Positions 35,803-46,590 of a stretch of 64,000 nt of DNA are shown here, piece after piece. Position 1 is the first letter of the stretch. Each line of letters starts with the position of its first letter. Where the stretch lies: contig NZ_CP026372.1 in NCBI RefSeq assembly GCF_002953135.1, forward strand, positions 2,170,001-2,234,000, read 5' to 3'. Both the position numbers and the translations under genes were made by a program. The notes below the pieces were generated by a model that saw only the letters and a program-made list of their open reading frames with translations, was not told where the DNA came from and did no database searches. This DNA comes from Sphingobium sp. SCG-1 (lineage in GTDB: Bacteria > Pseudomonadota > Alphaproteobacteria > Sphingomonadales > Sphingomonadaceae).

Positions 35803-36078
35803 GTGGGTTTTGTAGTCAGGCTTTTCGCAGCGACCGCCGGTACGCGTACTGCGGCTGCTGCGGGTAAGTACGGTATCATAGGGACTGCGGCGGGGCTGCT
35901 TGTCACCAGTGCGATCCTGCGCTGGCCGGGCAAAGCGTTTCTGCTGGGTACGGCCTATGGTCTGCGGAAGCTTTGGTTGAAGCAAAATGAGCCAGTCGCA
36001 TTGCTGGAACACCGACCTGCGTCGGCAGACACCGTACCGCTGAATCAGCTCACGGAAAGCCCTAGTGCTGCAATCTGA
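35803..36078 (+). CDS. Small membrane protein of unknown function
   Basis: A 91-residue protein I do not recognise. One or two hydrophobic stretches (YGIIGTAAGLLVTSAIL, about 23-39, and FLLGTAYGL) suggest membrane association, followed by a polar tail. The GTG start at 35803 has GGGAG 7 bases upstream. It lies 63 bases after tamB and overlaps the YihY gene by 14 bases, so it is probably translated with it. GGAAC at 35747 with CATT 16 bases later is a poor ECF promoter match. Confidence 0.6.
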   Translation: MGFVVRLFAATAGTRTAAAAGKYGIIGTAAGLLVTSAILRWPGKAFLLGTAYGLRKLWLKQNEPVALLEHRPASADTVPLNQLTESPSAAI

Positions 36079-37042
36079 TCGCAAGGGAGCAGGCGCAACC
36101 AGCCCGCGCGAGTTACCCGGTCCCGCCTGGAAGGCGATATTGGGAAGAGTCTGGACGAACAGCGGCCGGCACAATCTTGGCCTCATGTCGGCTGGCGTCG
36201 CTTTCTATGCATTCCTTTCCTTCGTTCCGCTATTGGGCGCGCTGGTAATGAGTTATGGGTTATTGGCCGATCCGGCGGTGGTGGCTCAGCATATGCGCAC
36301 GATCATCGAACTGGTGCCCAAGGACGCTGCCAAGCTTATCTATGAGCAACTGATTAACCTCACAACGGCGGCAGCGAGCAAGAAGGGCCTGGGGCTGATC
36401 GTCGCGTTGCTCGTGTCGATCTATGGCGCGACCCGCGCGTCCGGCGCGATCATCACCGCACTCAATGTCATCTATGAGGAGGACGACAAACGCGGGATCA
36501 TCAAAGGCACGTTCACGGCCTTTGTGCTCATCGTCGCCGCTGTCATTATTGGGATCGTGGGTGTTCTTGCAGCCACCATGCTCGGCTACGCGCAGTCGCT
36601 TCTGAGCTTTCTGGGTCCAGTCGGTGTGACGCTCATTCGTATCGTCACATGGCTTGCCGCTGGCGCGCTTTGCTGCGTGACGATCGCGGGCATGTACCGG
36701 TTCGCGCCGGACCGGTCCGATGCCCGCTGGAAGTGGCTGAGCCTTGGGTCGGTAATCGCGACCTTGCTTTGGTTGGCGGCGACATTGGGGTTCGGGATTT
36801 ATGCCGCGAAGTTTGGCGATTACGACGCGACCTATGGATCGCTGGGCGCGGTCGTGGTGCTGTTGATGTGGCTTTACGTGTCGGCCTACGCGATCCTGCT
36901 CGGCGGCCTCATCAACGCCGAAACCGAGCGCCAGACCGCGCGCGACACTACGACCGGGCCGGAGCGACCGATGGGAACACGCGGAGCCGTCATGGCGGAT
37001 ATGAGTGCAGCATCGAACAGCAAATCCGCCTCTGCTCATTAA
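36065..37042 (+). CDS. YihY/BrkB family inner membrane protein
   Basis: A 325-residue membrane protein of the YihY/virulence-factor-BrkB family. The typical opening is GRVWTNSGRHNLGLMSAGVA then FYAFLSFVPLLGALV. About six transmembrane helices follow, with family motifs such as GATRASGAIITALNVIYEE and FAPDRSDARWKW between them. Function is not settled; older RNase BN assignments for this family are wrong. The GTG start at 36065 overlaps the small upstream gene by 14 bases. The polar C-terminal tail after about residue 285 is Thr/Ser-rich and probably cytoplasmic. Confidence 0.88.
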   Translation: MLQSDRKGAGATSPRELPGPAWKAILGRVWTNSGRHNLGLMSAGVAFYAFLSFVPLLGALVMSYGLLADPAVVAQHMRTIIELVPKDAAKLIYEQLINLTTAAASKKGLGLIVALLVSIYGATRASGAIITALNVIYEEDDKRGIIKGTFTAFVLIVAAVIIGIVGVLAATMLGYAQSLLSFLGPVGVTLIRIVTWLAAGALCCVTIAGMYRFAPDRSDARWKWLSLGSVIATLLWLAATLGFGIYAAKFGDYDATYGSLGAVVVLLMWLYVSAYAILLGGLINAETERQTARDTTTGPERPMGTRGAVMADMSAASNSKSASAH

Positions 37043-37150
37043 TGCATTTCACCAAAATGGATGGAAATAGTTACGGATAATCAATAATTTACTATATCTA
37101 AACACCATGATGGCATTCCGGTCGAAAGATCGAGCGGAAGGTCATCAAAA

Positions 37151-38119
37151 GTGCACAAGTCGAGCAAAGCCATAGTCTCAGTAGCAGCCATATTAGCGCT
37201 CTCCGCCTGTGGCGGTGGTGGTGCAGGGGAAAGCCAGCCCGCAGCGCAAGCGGGGGCAAACCCTGCCGCCGCCACAGTGACGATAACGCAGCCAGACGCT
37301 TCGGCGTCTCTGGTAACGATCCCGTCGCCGACGCCTCCCTCAAGCGCAAATACTGCCCTTCCGACGCTTTCCACGCCTCCCGCAACGGTGGTCGAGACGC
37401 CGACTTTGCCCACGAACTCTCCGTCGCAAGATGCTGAAGCGACAGCGGAAGTCATGTCGCCGGCAGGCTGGAGGGCCATGTCAACTATGACCCTTAATTT
37501 GCGTCAGCAAAATGCGGGGGCAGACTGGAACTATGCACAGATGAGCGGCGGTATCCGCCGCTATGAATTGCGTGATGGTGATGTCATTCCAGGAGAAAGA
37601 TCCGTGGGGTCCGAAAGATCGGAATCCTATGACTCGAACCATTTCGATGTTGGCAAGACCTATCAGGCGACCTTCAAGTTTATGATTGAGCCGGGGGCCA
37701 CGAATGCCGCGCCGTGGCTCCTTCTTTCTCAAATTGCTTCTCAGCTCGATCCAGGCGAGGCGGCGCACAGCCCGCCTTTCGCTATGGAATTGGCAGGAGA
37801 CAAGCTTCGCATCGTGACCAGAGACTCAAGTGCTGCGCTTTCCACAGCTGCCGACGTTCGATATGTCAGGCAGTATGACGACAGCCAGCCCATGACCCGC
37901 GGCCGCTGGTACGACATCAAGATGCAATTTGCGTTCGGGCCGTCCGGTAACGGAATGCTCAAAGTGTGGCGAGACGACAAGTTGCTGGTCAACTTCACCG
38001 GCGCTTTCGGGTTTAACGACGTGGTCGGACCCTATTTCAAACAGGGCGTTTACCGCAGTGCCGCGCCACAGACCATAGCGATCCAGTTCAAGGATCTCGC
38101 CTTTGGAGCCGCAAAATAG
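37151..38119 (+). CDS. Lipoprotein with polysaccharide lyase (heparin lyase I-like) domain
   Basis: A 322-residue lipoprotein. The signal ends in a clear lipobox (LALSAC, C20). A low-complexity Pro/Thr/Ala linker covers about residues 30-95. The remaining 220 residues resemble the jelly-roll 'polysaccharide lyase' family related to heparin lyase I: GKTYQATFKFMIEPG, WLLLSQI, PPFAMEL, RGRWYDIKMQFAFGP and YFKQGVYR. Such domains cleave or bind acidic polysaccharides. The assignment comes from memory of the fold pattern, not a search, and catalytic residues could not be confirmed. The start is GTG 37151 with GGAAGG upstream. The upstream 100 bases are AT-rich compared with neighbours. Confidence 0.6.
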   Translation: MHKSSKAIVSVAAILALSACGGGGAGESQPAAQAGANPAAATVTITQPDASASLVTIPSPTPPSSANTALPTLSTPPATVVETPTLPTNSPSQDAEATAEVMSPAGWRAMSTMTLNLRQQNAGADWNYAQMSGGIRRYELRDGDVIPGERSVGSERSESYDSNHFDVGKTYQATFKFMIEPGATNAAPWLLLSQIASQLDPGEAAHSPPFAMELAGDKLRIVTRDSSAALSTAADVRYVRQYDDSQPMTRGRWYDIKMQFAFGPSGNGMLKVWRDDKLLVNFTGAFGFNDVVGPYFKQGVYRSAAPQTIAIQFKDLAFGAAK

Positions 38120-38176
38120 ACGGCGCGGCCTGCATCGCTATTGCCTTCGCACGCTGGCCTGTCACAGGGCGGGTGC

Positions 38177-38866
38177 ATGATACCCAGGATATTGATCGAC
38201 ACCGCAGAGATTCCCGGCACCGCTGCCGAAGGCGGAGAGCAGCTTAAATTGTTCCAGCGTGGCGAGGAGTTCTCGATCATGCTGGGCAGCAATGAGTTGA
38301 TGAACAGTCGGCTCAGCGGATCGGAGGAAGCTTTGGCCGCTATGGCCCATGCGCGCGTGGGCGGACGGCCTGCGGCATCGATCCTGATTGGGGGCTTAGG
38401 GATGGGGTTTACGCTTCGCGCTGCCCTGCGGCTGTTCCTAGAAGATGCACGCATTGTCGTAGCCGAACTCGTTCCTGCGGTCGTGACTTGGGCGCGTGGT
38501 CCGTTGGCGCCGATATTCGCCGACAGCCTCGCCGATCCTCGCGTTAGCATTGTAGAGCGCGATGTCGGCGACCTTATTGCTGAAGCGGATCGCCGACACG
38601 ACGCGATCCTGCTGGACGTGGATAATGGTCCGGACGGGCTGACGCGGGCGAGTAATGACAGGCTCTACAGCGCGCGCGGCCTCGGCGCGGTTCGCAAAGC
38701 ATTGCGTCCGGGAGGCGTGTTGCTGGTGTGGTCGTCAGGCCTAGACGCTGCCTTCACACGCCGCCTGCGAGATGCCGGTTTTGTGGTGGAAGAGCACGTC
38801 GTTCGCGCAGCCCGGAGTGGGAAGGGCGCGCGGCATGTCATCTGGATCGCCAAAGCGCCAGCCTAG
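38177..38866 (+). CDS. Spermidine-synthase-fold protein
   Basis: A 229-residue Rossmann-type protein. SILIGGLGMGFTLRAAL is the SAM-binding loop in the form seen in spermidine synthase-like proteins. VVAELVPAVVTWARGPL and AILLDVDNGPDGL follow at the expected strands. The polyamine site signature of true spermidine synthases (a D-x-x-D pair with a gate loop) is not evident, so the substrate is unknown. The ATG at 38177 is preferred to 12 extra upstream codons. It lies 57 bases after the lyase-like lipoprotein gene. Confidence 0.7.
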   Translation: MIPRILIDTAEIPGTAAEGGEQLKLFQRGEEFSIMLGSNELMNSRLSGSEEALAAMAHARVGGRPAASILIGGLGMGFTLRAALRLFLEDARIVVAELVPAVVTWARGPLAPIFADSLADPRVSIVERDVGDLIAEADRRHDAILLDVDNGPDGLTRASNDRLYSARGLGAVRKALRPGGVLLVWSSGLDAAFTRRLRDAGFVVEEHVVRAARSGKGARHVIWIAKAPA

Positions 38867-38874
38867 CTGCCGAG

Positions 38875-38899
38875 GGAACGTCATCCGCCACGAACTGTT
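38875..38899 (+). promoter_or_regulatory. Candidate general-stress (EcfG-type) promoter
   Basis: GGAAC at 38875-38879, a 17-base spacer, and GTT at 38897-38899. This closely matches the alphaproteobacterial general stress sigma factor consensus GGAAC-N16/17-CGTT. It lies immediately before the small gene at 38928, leaving a leader of about 20 bases. Confidence 0.5.
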
Positions 38900-38927
38900 G
38901 ATGTCCAAACTCTTGGAGAATGACATC

Positions 38928-39188
38928 ATGATTAGGAAGCTGGCGTTGGCCGCAGTAGCGGTATTCGTGGGTAAGAAGCTGCTGAACAGCCGGCAGACAG
39001 GCGGAGGCACCGGGCTGTCCGGCGGCCATCAGGCGTCAGGCGAGCATGTCCCCACCGATCTGCTGGGGGATACGCGTCCAAGCCCGGATCATCGTGCGCC
39101 CGAAGCGTTCCGGCCCGATCCGCACGCCATTTCCACGCCCGAGGAGCGCGAGGCGATGCGGCCGGTGACTATTCCGCTTCGGCACTGA
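38928..39188 (+). CDS. Small protein of unknown function
   Basis: An 86-residue protein I do not recognise. A short hydrophobic N-terminus (MIRKLALAAVAVFVGKKLLN) could be a membrane anchor. The rest is polar and Gly/Pro/His-rich (GGGTGLSGGHQASGEH, then TPEEREAMRPVTIPLRH). The ATG at 38928 has GGAG 9 bases upstream; ATG 38901 is in frame but would start almost at the putative promoter -10. The EcfG-type promoter directly upstream suggests stress induction. Confidence 0.6.
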   Translation: MIRKLALAAVAVFVGKKLLNSRQTGGGTGLSGGHQASGEHVPTDLLGDTRPSPDHRAPEAFRPDPHAISTPEEREAMRPVTIPLRH

Positions 39189-39283
39189 ACAAGGCCGTTT
39201 TCAACGTCCAACCAAGCTATCCCGCCGACCATGTTGCAGAGTTGTGCGACCTGCCTTAACCGACCAGCAGAGGAAGGGCGGAC

Positions 39284-40525
39284 ATGACACAAACTGCGGT
39301 TTCAGCAGAATCAGTGGGCTTCGATGTCGCGCGACTGGCGCGGATCGTCCCCTTCCTTGAAAAAAATTTCATGGCGTCCGGCCTGCTTCCGCATGCCCAG
39401 TTGCTGATATCCCGGGAAGAGCAACCCGTGCTGTCCGCAAGCCTGGGGCAAGCGCGGGACGGCGGCCCCGCGTTAGGCGAAGATGCTTTGTTCAGGATCG
39501 CTTCCATGACGAAGCCGATAACGTCGGTCGCCTTCATGATGCTGGTGGAGGAAGGACTCGCTGCGCTCGATACGCCCGTCCACGACGTCCTGCCTGAGTT
39601 TTCTGAAATCAGAGTCAGAACCGGAGGCGGCGAAGACGGGACGCCGTTCACTACGCGTCGAGCAGACTCGCCGATGCGCATGATCGATCTGTTGCGGCAC
39701 ACGTCCGGCCTTACGTACAGCTTTCAGGAACAAAGTCCCATCGACGCCGCCTACGCCGCGCAAAAGCTGGACGTGTTCCATCAACCGCGTACGTCGGACG
39801 AATTCATATCCGCCGTATCCCAATTGCCGCTCGAATTTTCACCCGGCTGCGGTTGGAACTATTCCATATCGACTGACGTGCTGGGGATAATCATCGAGCG
39901 GCTTTCCGGGATCGCCCTCCCGGATTTCTTCTCTGATCGTATCTTTGCGCCGCTAGGAATGGCCGACACGTTCTTCACGCTGACAGCCAGCCATGAGCCG
40001 CGTCTGACCGATGCCTGGCAGATCGATGATGCTGGAACACGCACTCTTTACGATCGCGGCGCGAGCAGCCGTTGGCGTTTGCCGCTCAAATGCTATTCGG
40101 GCGGCGGCGGATTGATCTCTTCGACCAATGATTATCATCGTTTCTGCCAGATGTTGCTGCGTGGAGGCGAACTGGACGGCGCGCGTATCCTCTCGCCCAA
40201 AACCGTCGCACTGATGACGGCGAACCATCTGCCGGACGGCGGAGACCTTGCGGCCAATTCGCAATCCCTGTTCAGCGAAAGCCAGTATGCCGGAGTTGGA
40301 TTTGGCCTCGGTTTTGCCGTCACTCAAGATCCCGCCGCCACGATGATCCCTGGGTCGGTAGGCGAGTATAATTGGGGCGGAATGCTATCGACCTTCTTCT
40401 TTGTCGACCCCGTGGAACGGCTGATTGCCGTATTCATGACGCAAGTCATGCCGTCCAGCGCCGTCCAGGTGCGCCGCGCACTGAAGACGCTGATCTATGC
40501 GGCGATGACGGAAAGTCGCGCGTAG
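39284..40525 (+). CDS. Serine hydrolase, beta-lactamase class C fold
   Basis: A 413-residue serine hydrolase. The nucleophile motif S-x-x-K is SMTK (S74, K77) in RIASMTKPIT. The tyrosine motif is YSI (Y193) in CGWNYSIS, where penicillin-binding members have Y-x-N. It resembles esterases and EstB/LpqH-type relatives of class C beta-lactamases more than true antibiotic-hydrolysing enzymes. There is no signal peptide, which also argues against a beta-lactamase. AGGAAGG precedes the ATG. It is probably a single-gene unit. Confidence 0.85.
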   Translation: MTQTAVSAESVGFDVARLARIVPFLEKNFMASGLLPHAQLLISREEQPVLSASLGQARDGGPALGEDALFRIASMTKPITSVAFMMLVEEGLAALDTPVHDVLPEFSEIRVRTGGGEDGTPFTTRRADSPMRMIDLLRHTSGLTYSFQEQSPIDAAYAAQKLDVFHQPRTSDEFISAVSQLPLEFSPGCGWNYSISTDVLGIIIERLSGIALPDFFSDRIFAPLGMADTFFTLTASHEPRLTDAWQIDDAGTRTLYDRGASSRWRLPLKCYSGGGGLISSTNDYHRFCQMLLRGGELDGARILSPKTVALMTANHLPDGGDLAANSQSLFSESQYAGVGFGLGFAVTQDPAATMIPGSVGEYNWGGMLSTFFFVDPVERLIAVFMTQVMPSSAVQVRRALKTLIYAAMTESRA

Positions 40526-40657
40526 CTACAAAGGGGCTGAAGTCGGCATTCGCATTAGAATTTAAGAAAGGCTTGGCGCGCTATCGAGTGCTGTGCAATC
40601 TTCCCCATTGATAAAGGGGAGGGTGCGGCTTCGTTTCCGCATGGGGTTTTCGCGATC

Positions 40658-43129
<2,472 letters not shown>

Positions 43130-43136
43130 CGGCCGC

Positions 43137-45293
43137 GTGCTGACGGCGGACGCTATCGCGGCATTAGTGGAGGGGCGGCACGAAGACCCGTTTTCGGTAC
43201 TGGGCGTGCATTCGGAGGGCAGCGGTTATGTGGCACGTTGCTTCTTTCCGGATGCCGCTCAAGTCAGTGCCTCGACCCTGAAAGGCAAGCACGTCGGCGA
43301 ACTCAGGCTGATCCATTTATCGGGTTTGTTCGAAGGCGAATTAGACACCCGGAAGCATCAGATTCTGCGCTACACCGTGACGTACCCGGACAGGAACAGC
43401 AGCACCGTCATTGATCCCTACAGCTTCCATCCCGTCCTGGGCGCGATGGACGATCATTATTTCGCAGAGGGTTCACACCTGCGCCTGTTCGACAAGCTGG
43501 GCGCGCATGTTCTGGAGCATCAGGGCATCCGTGGCACGCATTTCGCGGTGTGGGTGCCCAATGCGAATCGCGTTTCGGTGGTGGGCGATTTCAACCATTG
43601 GGATGGCCGCCGGCATCCGATGCGCTTCCGAGGCGACAGCGGTATCTGGGAGATTTTCTTGCCGGAGATCGGGGCGGGCACAGCGTATAAATATGAAATC
43701 CTGTCGGCTAATGGTGCGGTTCTGCCACTGAAGGCCGATCCCTTCGCCTTCAAGTCGGAGATGCGTCCGGCGACCGCTTCGATCGTCGCTGATCCGCTTG
43801 CCCACATCTGGGGCGACGCGGCGCATCGCGCGCACTGGAGGGATGTCGATCCGCGCAGGCAGCCGGTGTCGATCTACGAGGTTCACGCCGGATCATGGCA
43901 GCGCGACGAGGACGGCAACTTCCTGCACTGGGACGCGCTTGCCGAGCGGCTCATCCCTTACGTCGCGGATATGGGGTTCACGCATATCGAGCTGATGCCG
44001 ATCAGCGAGCATCCCTATGATCCAAGCTGGGGCTATCAACCCATCGGATTGTTCGCGCCGTCCGCACGTTTTGGCGACCCAGACGGATTCGCGCGCTTCG
44101 TTGATGGCGCGCACCGTGCCGGAATCGGCGTAATCCTCGACTGGGTGCCCGCGCATTTCCCCATCGACGCGCACGGGCTGGCGCGTTTCGACGGTACTGC
44201 ACTCTACGAGCATGAAGACCCGCGACAAGGTTTCCATCCGGACTGGAACACCGCGATCTACAACTTTGGGCGCAAGGAAGTGTCGGCGTTCCTGCGCAAC
44301 AACGCCGTGTTCTGGGCCGAGCGCTACCATGTCGATGCGTTGCGCGTGGATGCGGTGGCGTCGATGCTCTACCTCGATTATTCGCGCGGCGCAGGCGAAT
44401 GGGTCCCCAATGCACAGGGCGGGCGCGAGAACCGGGAAGCGGTGAATTTCCTGCAAGGCCTAAACCACGCTGTCTATGGCTTGAACGCCGGAGCGTTCAC
44501 CATGGCCGAGGAGTCGACGGATTGGCCGAAGGTCTCGCAGCCCGTGCACGAAGGCGGACTTGGCTTTGGCTTTAAGTGGAGCATGGGCTTCATGCACGAC
44601 ACGCTGCGCTACATGCAGCGTGATGCGACTGATCGGCGCCATCATCACGACGATATCACCTTCGGCCTGCTTTACGCCTTTAACGAGAACTACGTCCTGC
44701 CTCTGAGCCACGACGAAGTCGTTCACGGCAAAGGCTCCCTGCTGAGCAAGATGTCCGGCGACGAGTGGCAGAAATTCGCCACCCTGCGCGCCTATCTCGC
44801 GATGATGTGGGGCTATCCCGGCAAGAAACTGCTTTTCATGGGGCAGGAGTTTGCGCAGCGGGCCGAATGGACCGAGGAGCGCGCGCTCGACTGGCATCTT
44901 CTGGGTCATGTAGCCCATCGCGGCGTCCAGTCCCTCGTCCGCGACGTCAACCGGCTCTACAAGAGCAAAGCTGCCCTTCACGCGCGGGATTGCGAAGGCG
45001 AAGGTTTTGAATGGCTGCTCGTCAATGCACATGAAGATTGTGTGTTCGCCTGGACGCGCAGAGCGCCCGGTGAGAAGCCGATAGTGGTCATCAGCCACTT
45101 TTCTCCCCTGTTACGCCACGGCTATGGAATGCGCCTTCCGCATGGCGGACGCTGGCGGGAAATACTTAATTCCGATGGAGCCGATTATTACGGGAGCGGA
45201 GCGGGCAACAACGGCGTTGTAGAGGCTGACGATGACGGCTGGGCGCATATCACGCTGCCGCCGTTGGCGACATTGATGCTGGAACCCGAATAG
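43137..45293 (+). CDS. glgB: 1,4-alpha-glucan branching enzyme (copy 1)
   Basis: A 718-residue GH13 branching enzyme that forms alpha-1,6 links. It has the N1 module (LTADAIAALVEGRHEDPFSV), a CBM48 module (GTHFAVWVPNANRVSVVGDF) and the catalytic barrel. The nucleophile D405 (ALRVDAVASM) and acid E458 (MAEESTDWP) fall at the same numbers as in E. coli GlgB. The start GTG 43137 follows the glgP stop by 7 bases; earlier in-frame codons lie inside glgP. A second glgB begins at 61893. Placement in the glgC-glgA operon suggests it serves glycogen made from ADP-glucose. Confidence 0.95.
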   Translation: MLTADAIAALVEGRHEDPFSVLGVHSEGSGYVARCFFPDAAQVSASTLKGKHVGELRLIHLSGLFEGELDTRKHQILRYTVTYPDRNSSTVIDPYSFHPVLGAMDDHYFAEGSHLRLFDKLGAHVLEHQGIRGTHFAVWVPNANRVSVVGDFNHWDGRRHPMRFRGDSGIWEIFLPEIGAGTAYKYEILSANGAVLPLKADPFAFKSEMRPATASIVADPLAHIWGDAAHRAHWRDVDPRRQPVSIYEVHAGSWQRDEDGNFLHWDALAERLIPYVADMGFTHIELMPISEHPYDPSWGYQPIGLFAPSARFGDPDGFARFVDGAHRAGIGVILDWVPAHFPIDAHGLARFDGTALYEHEDPRQGFHPDWNTAIYNFGRKEVSAFLRNNAVFWAERYHVDALRVDAVASMLYLDYSRGAGEWVPNAQGGRENREAVNFLQGLNHAVYGLNAGAFTMAEESTDWPKVSQPVHEGGLGFGFKWSMGFMHDTLRYMQRDATDRRHHHDDITFGLLYAFNENYVLPLSHDEVVHGKGSLLSKMSGDEWQKFATLRAYLAMMWGYPGKKLLFMGQEFAQRAEWTEERALDWHLLGHVAHRGVQSLVRDVNRLYKSKAALHARDCEGEGFEWLLVNAHEDCVFAWTRRAPGEKPIVVISHFSPLLRHGYGMRLPHGGRWREILNSDGADYYGSGAGNNGVVEADDDGWAHITLPPLATLMLEPE

Positions 45294-45318
45294 AACCGAA
45301 AGGATGCAGGAGAGAACA

Positions 45319-46590
45319 ATGGACAGGAGAACGCATCCGATCGCACGCGACGCCATGGCCTATGTGCTTGCCGGAGGTCGAGGAAGCCGCTTGGGCGAAC
45401 TGACCGACATCCGCGCGAAGCCTGCCGTGCACTTCGGTGGCAAGGCACGCATCATCGACTTTGCGCTGTCGAATGCGCTCAACAGCGGTATCCGCCGAAT
45501 AGGTGTTGCCACGCAGTACAAGGCCCATTCGCTGATCCGCCATTTGCAGCGCGGCTGGAACTTCTTCCGGACCGAGCGCAACGAAAGCTTCGACATATTG
45601 CCGGCTAGCCAGCGCGTTTCAGAGAGTCAGTGGTATGAGGGAACTGCCGACGCGGTGTTCCAGAACCTCGATATCATCGAAGCCTACGCGCCCGAATATA
45701 TGGTCATCCTGGCGGGCGATCACATCTACAAGATGGACTATGAGCTGATGCTCCAGCAGCATGTGGACAGCGGCGCGGATGTGACGGTCGGTTGCCTGGA
45801 AGTACCGCGATCCGAAGCGAGCGGCTTTGGCGTGATGCATGTCGATGAGCATGACGTGATTACCGACTTCATCGAAAAGCCTGCTGATCCTCCCGCCATT
45901 CCGGGGCATCCGGATCGCGCGCTTGCTTCGATGGGCATCTACGTCTTCCGCACCAAGGTGCTGGCTGAGCATCTGCGTCGGGACGCCGACACGCCGGACA
46001 GCAAGCGTGACTTCGGCGGCGATATTGTTCCTTACATCGTCAGGCATGGGAAAGCCGTGGCACACCGCTTCGCGAGCAGCTGCGTCCGGGCGGAGAGTGA
46101 AGTTGAGGCATATTGGCGCGATGTCGGCACTATAGATGCCTATTGGCAGGCGAACATCGACCTAACTGATGTGGTGCCACCATTAGACATTTACGACCGC
46201 AGTTGGCCGCTATGGACCTACGCCGAAGTCACCGCGCCTGCCAAGTTCGTCCATGACGAGGAAGGACGTCGAGGTTCAGCCACATCGTCGCTTGTCGCAG
46301 GAGGCTGCATAGTTTCGGGATCATCGCTACATCGGAGCCTGTTGTTCACGGGGGTCCGCACGCACAGCTTCTCCTCGATCACCGAGAGCATCATCCTCCC
46401 CAACTGCGAAATAGGCCGCGGCGCACGGCTGCATAAATGTGTGCTGGATTCAGGCGTGCGTATTCCATCGGGACTGATCGTTGGAGAGCAACCCGACGAT
46501 GATATGAAGCGATTTCGCCGCACGGAAAAGGGCATATGCCTCATCACGCAGGCGATGATCGAAGCGCTGCCAGACATGCGCGCCGCATGA
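45319..46590 (+). CDS. glgC: Glucose-1-phosphate adenylyltransferase (ADP-glucose pyrophosphorylase)
   Basis: A 423-residue enzyme that makes ADP-glucose from glucose 1-phosphate and ATP, the committed step of classical glycogen synthesis. The nucleotide site is VLAGGRGSRLGELTD, followed by KPAVHFGGKARIIDFALSNA. EGTADAVFQN and the C-terminal left-handed beta-helix are also present. The ATG at 45319 follows an AGGAGAG ribosome site; an upstream ATG at 45304 is less well placed. The gap to glgB is 25 bases and it overlaps glgA as ATGA. Confidence 0.96.
   Translation: MDRRTHPIARDAMAYVLAGGRGSRLGELTDIRAKPAVHFGGKARIIDFALSNALNSGIRRIGVATQYKAHSLIRHLQRGWNFFRTERNESFDILPASQRVSESQWYEGTADAVFQNLDIIEAYAPEYMVILAGDHIYKMDYELMLQQHVDSGADVTVGCLEVPRSEASGFGVMHVDEHDVITDFIEKPADPPAIPGHPDRALASMGIYVFRTKVLAEHLRRDADTPDSKRDFGGDIVPYIVRHGKAVAHRFASSCVRAESEVEAYWRDVGTIDAYWQANIDLTDVVPPLDIYDRSWPLWTYAEVTAPAKFVHDEEGRRGSATSSLVAGGCIVSGSSLHRSLLFTGVRTHSFSSITESIILPNCEIGRGARLHKCVLDSGVRIPSGLIVGEQPDDDMKRFRRTEKGICLITQAMIEALPDMRAA

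Noticed and set aside
39284..40525. Serine hydrolase as an antibiotic-resistance beta-lactamase
   Set aside because: It lacks a signal peptide and the Y-x-N motif is Y-S-I; it fits esterase-type relatives better.
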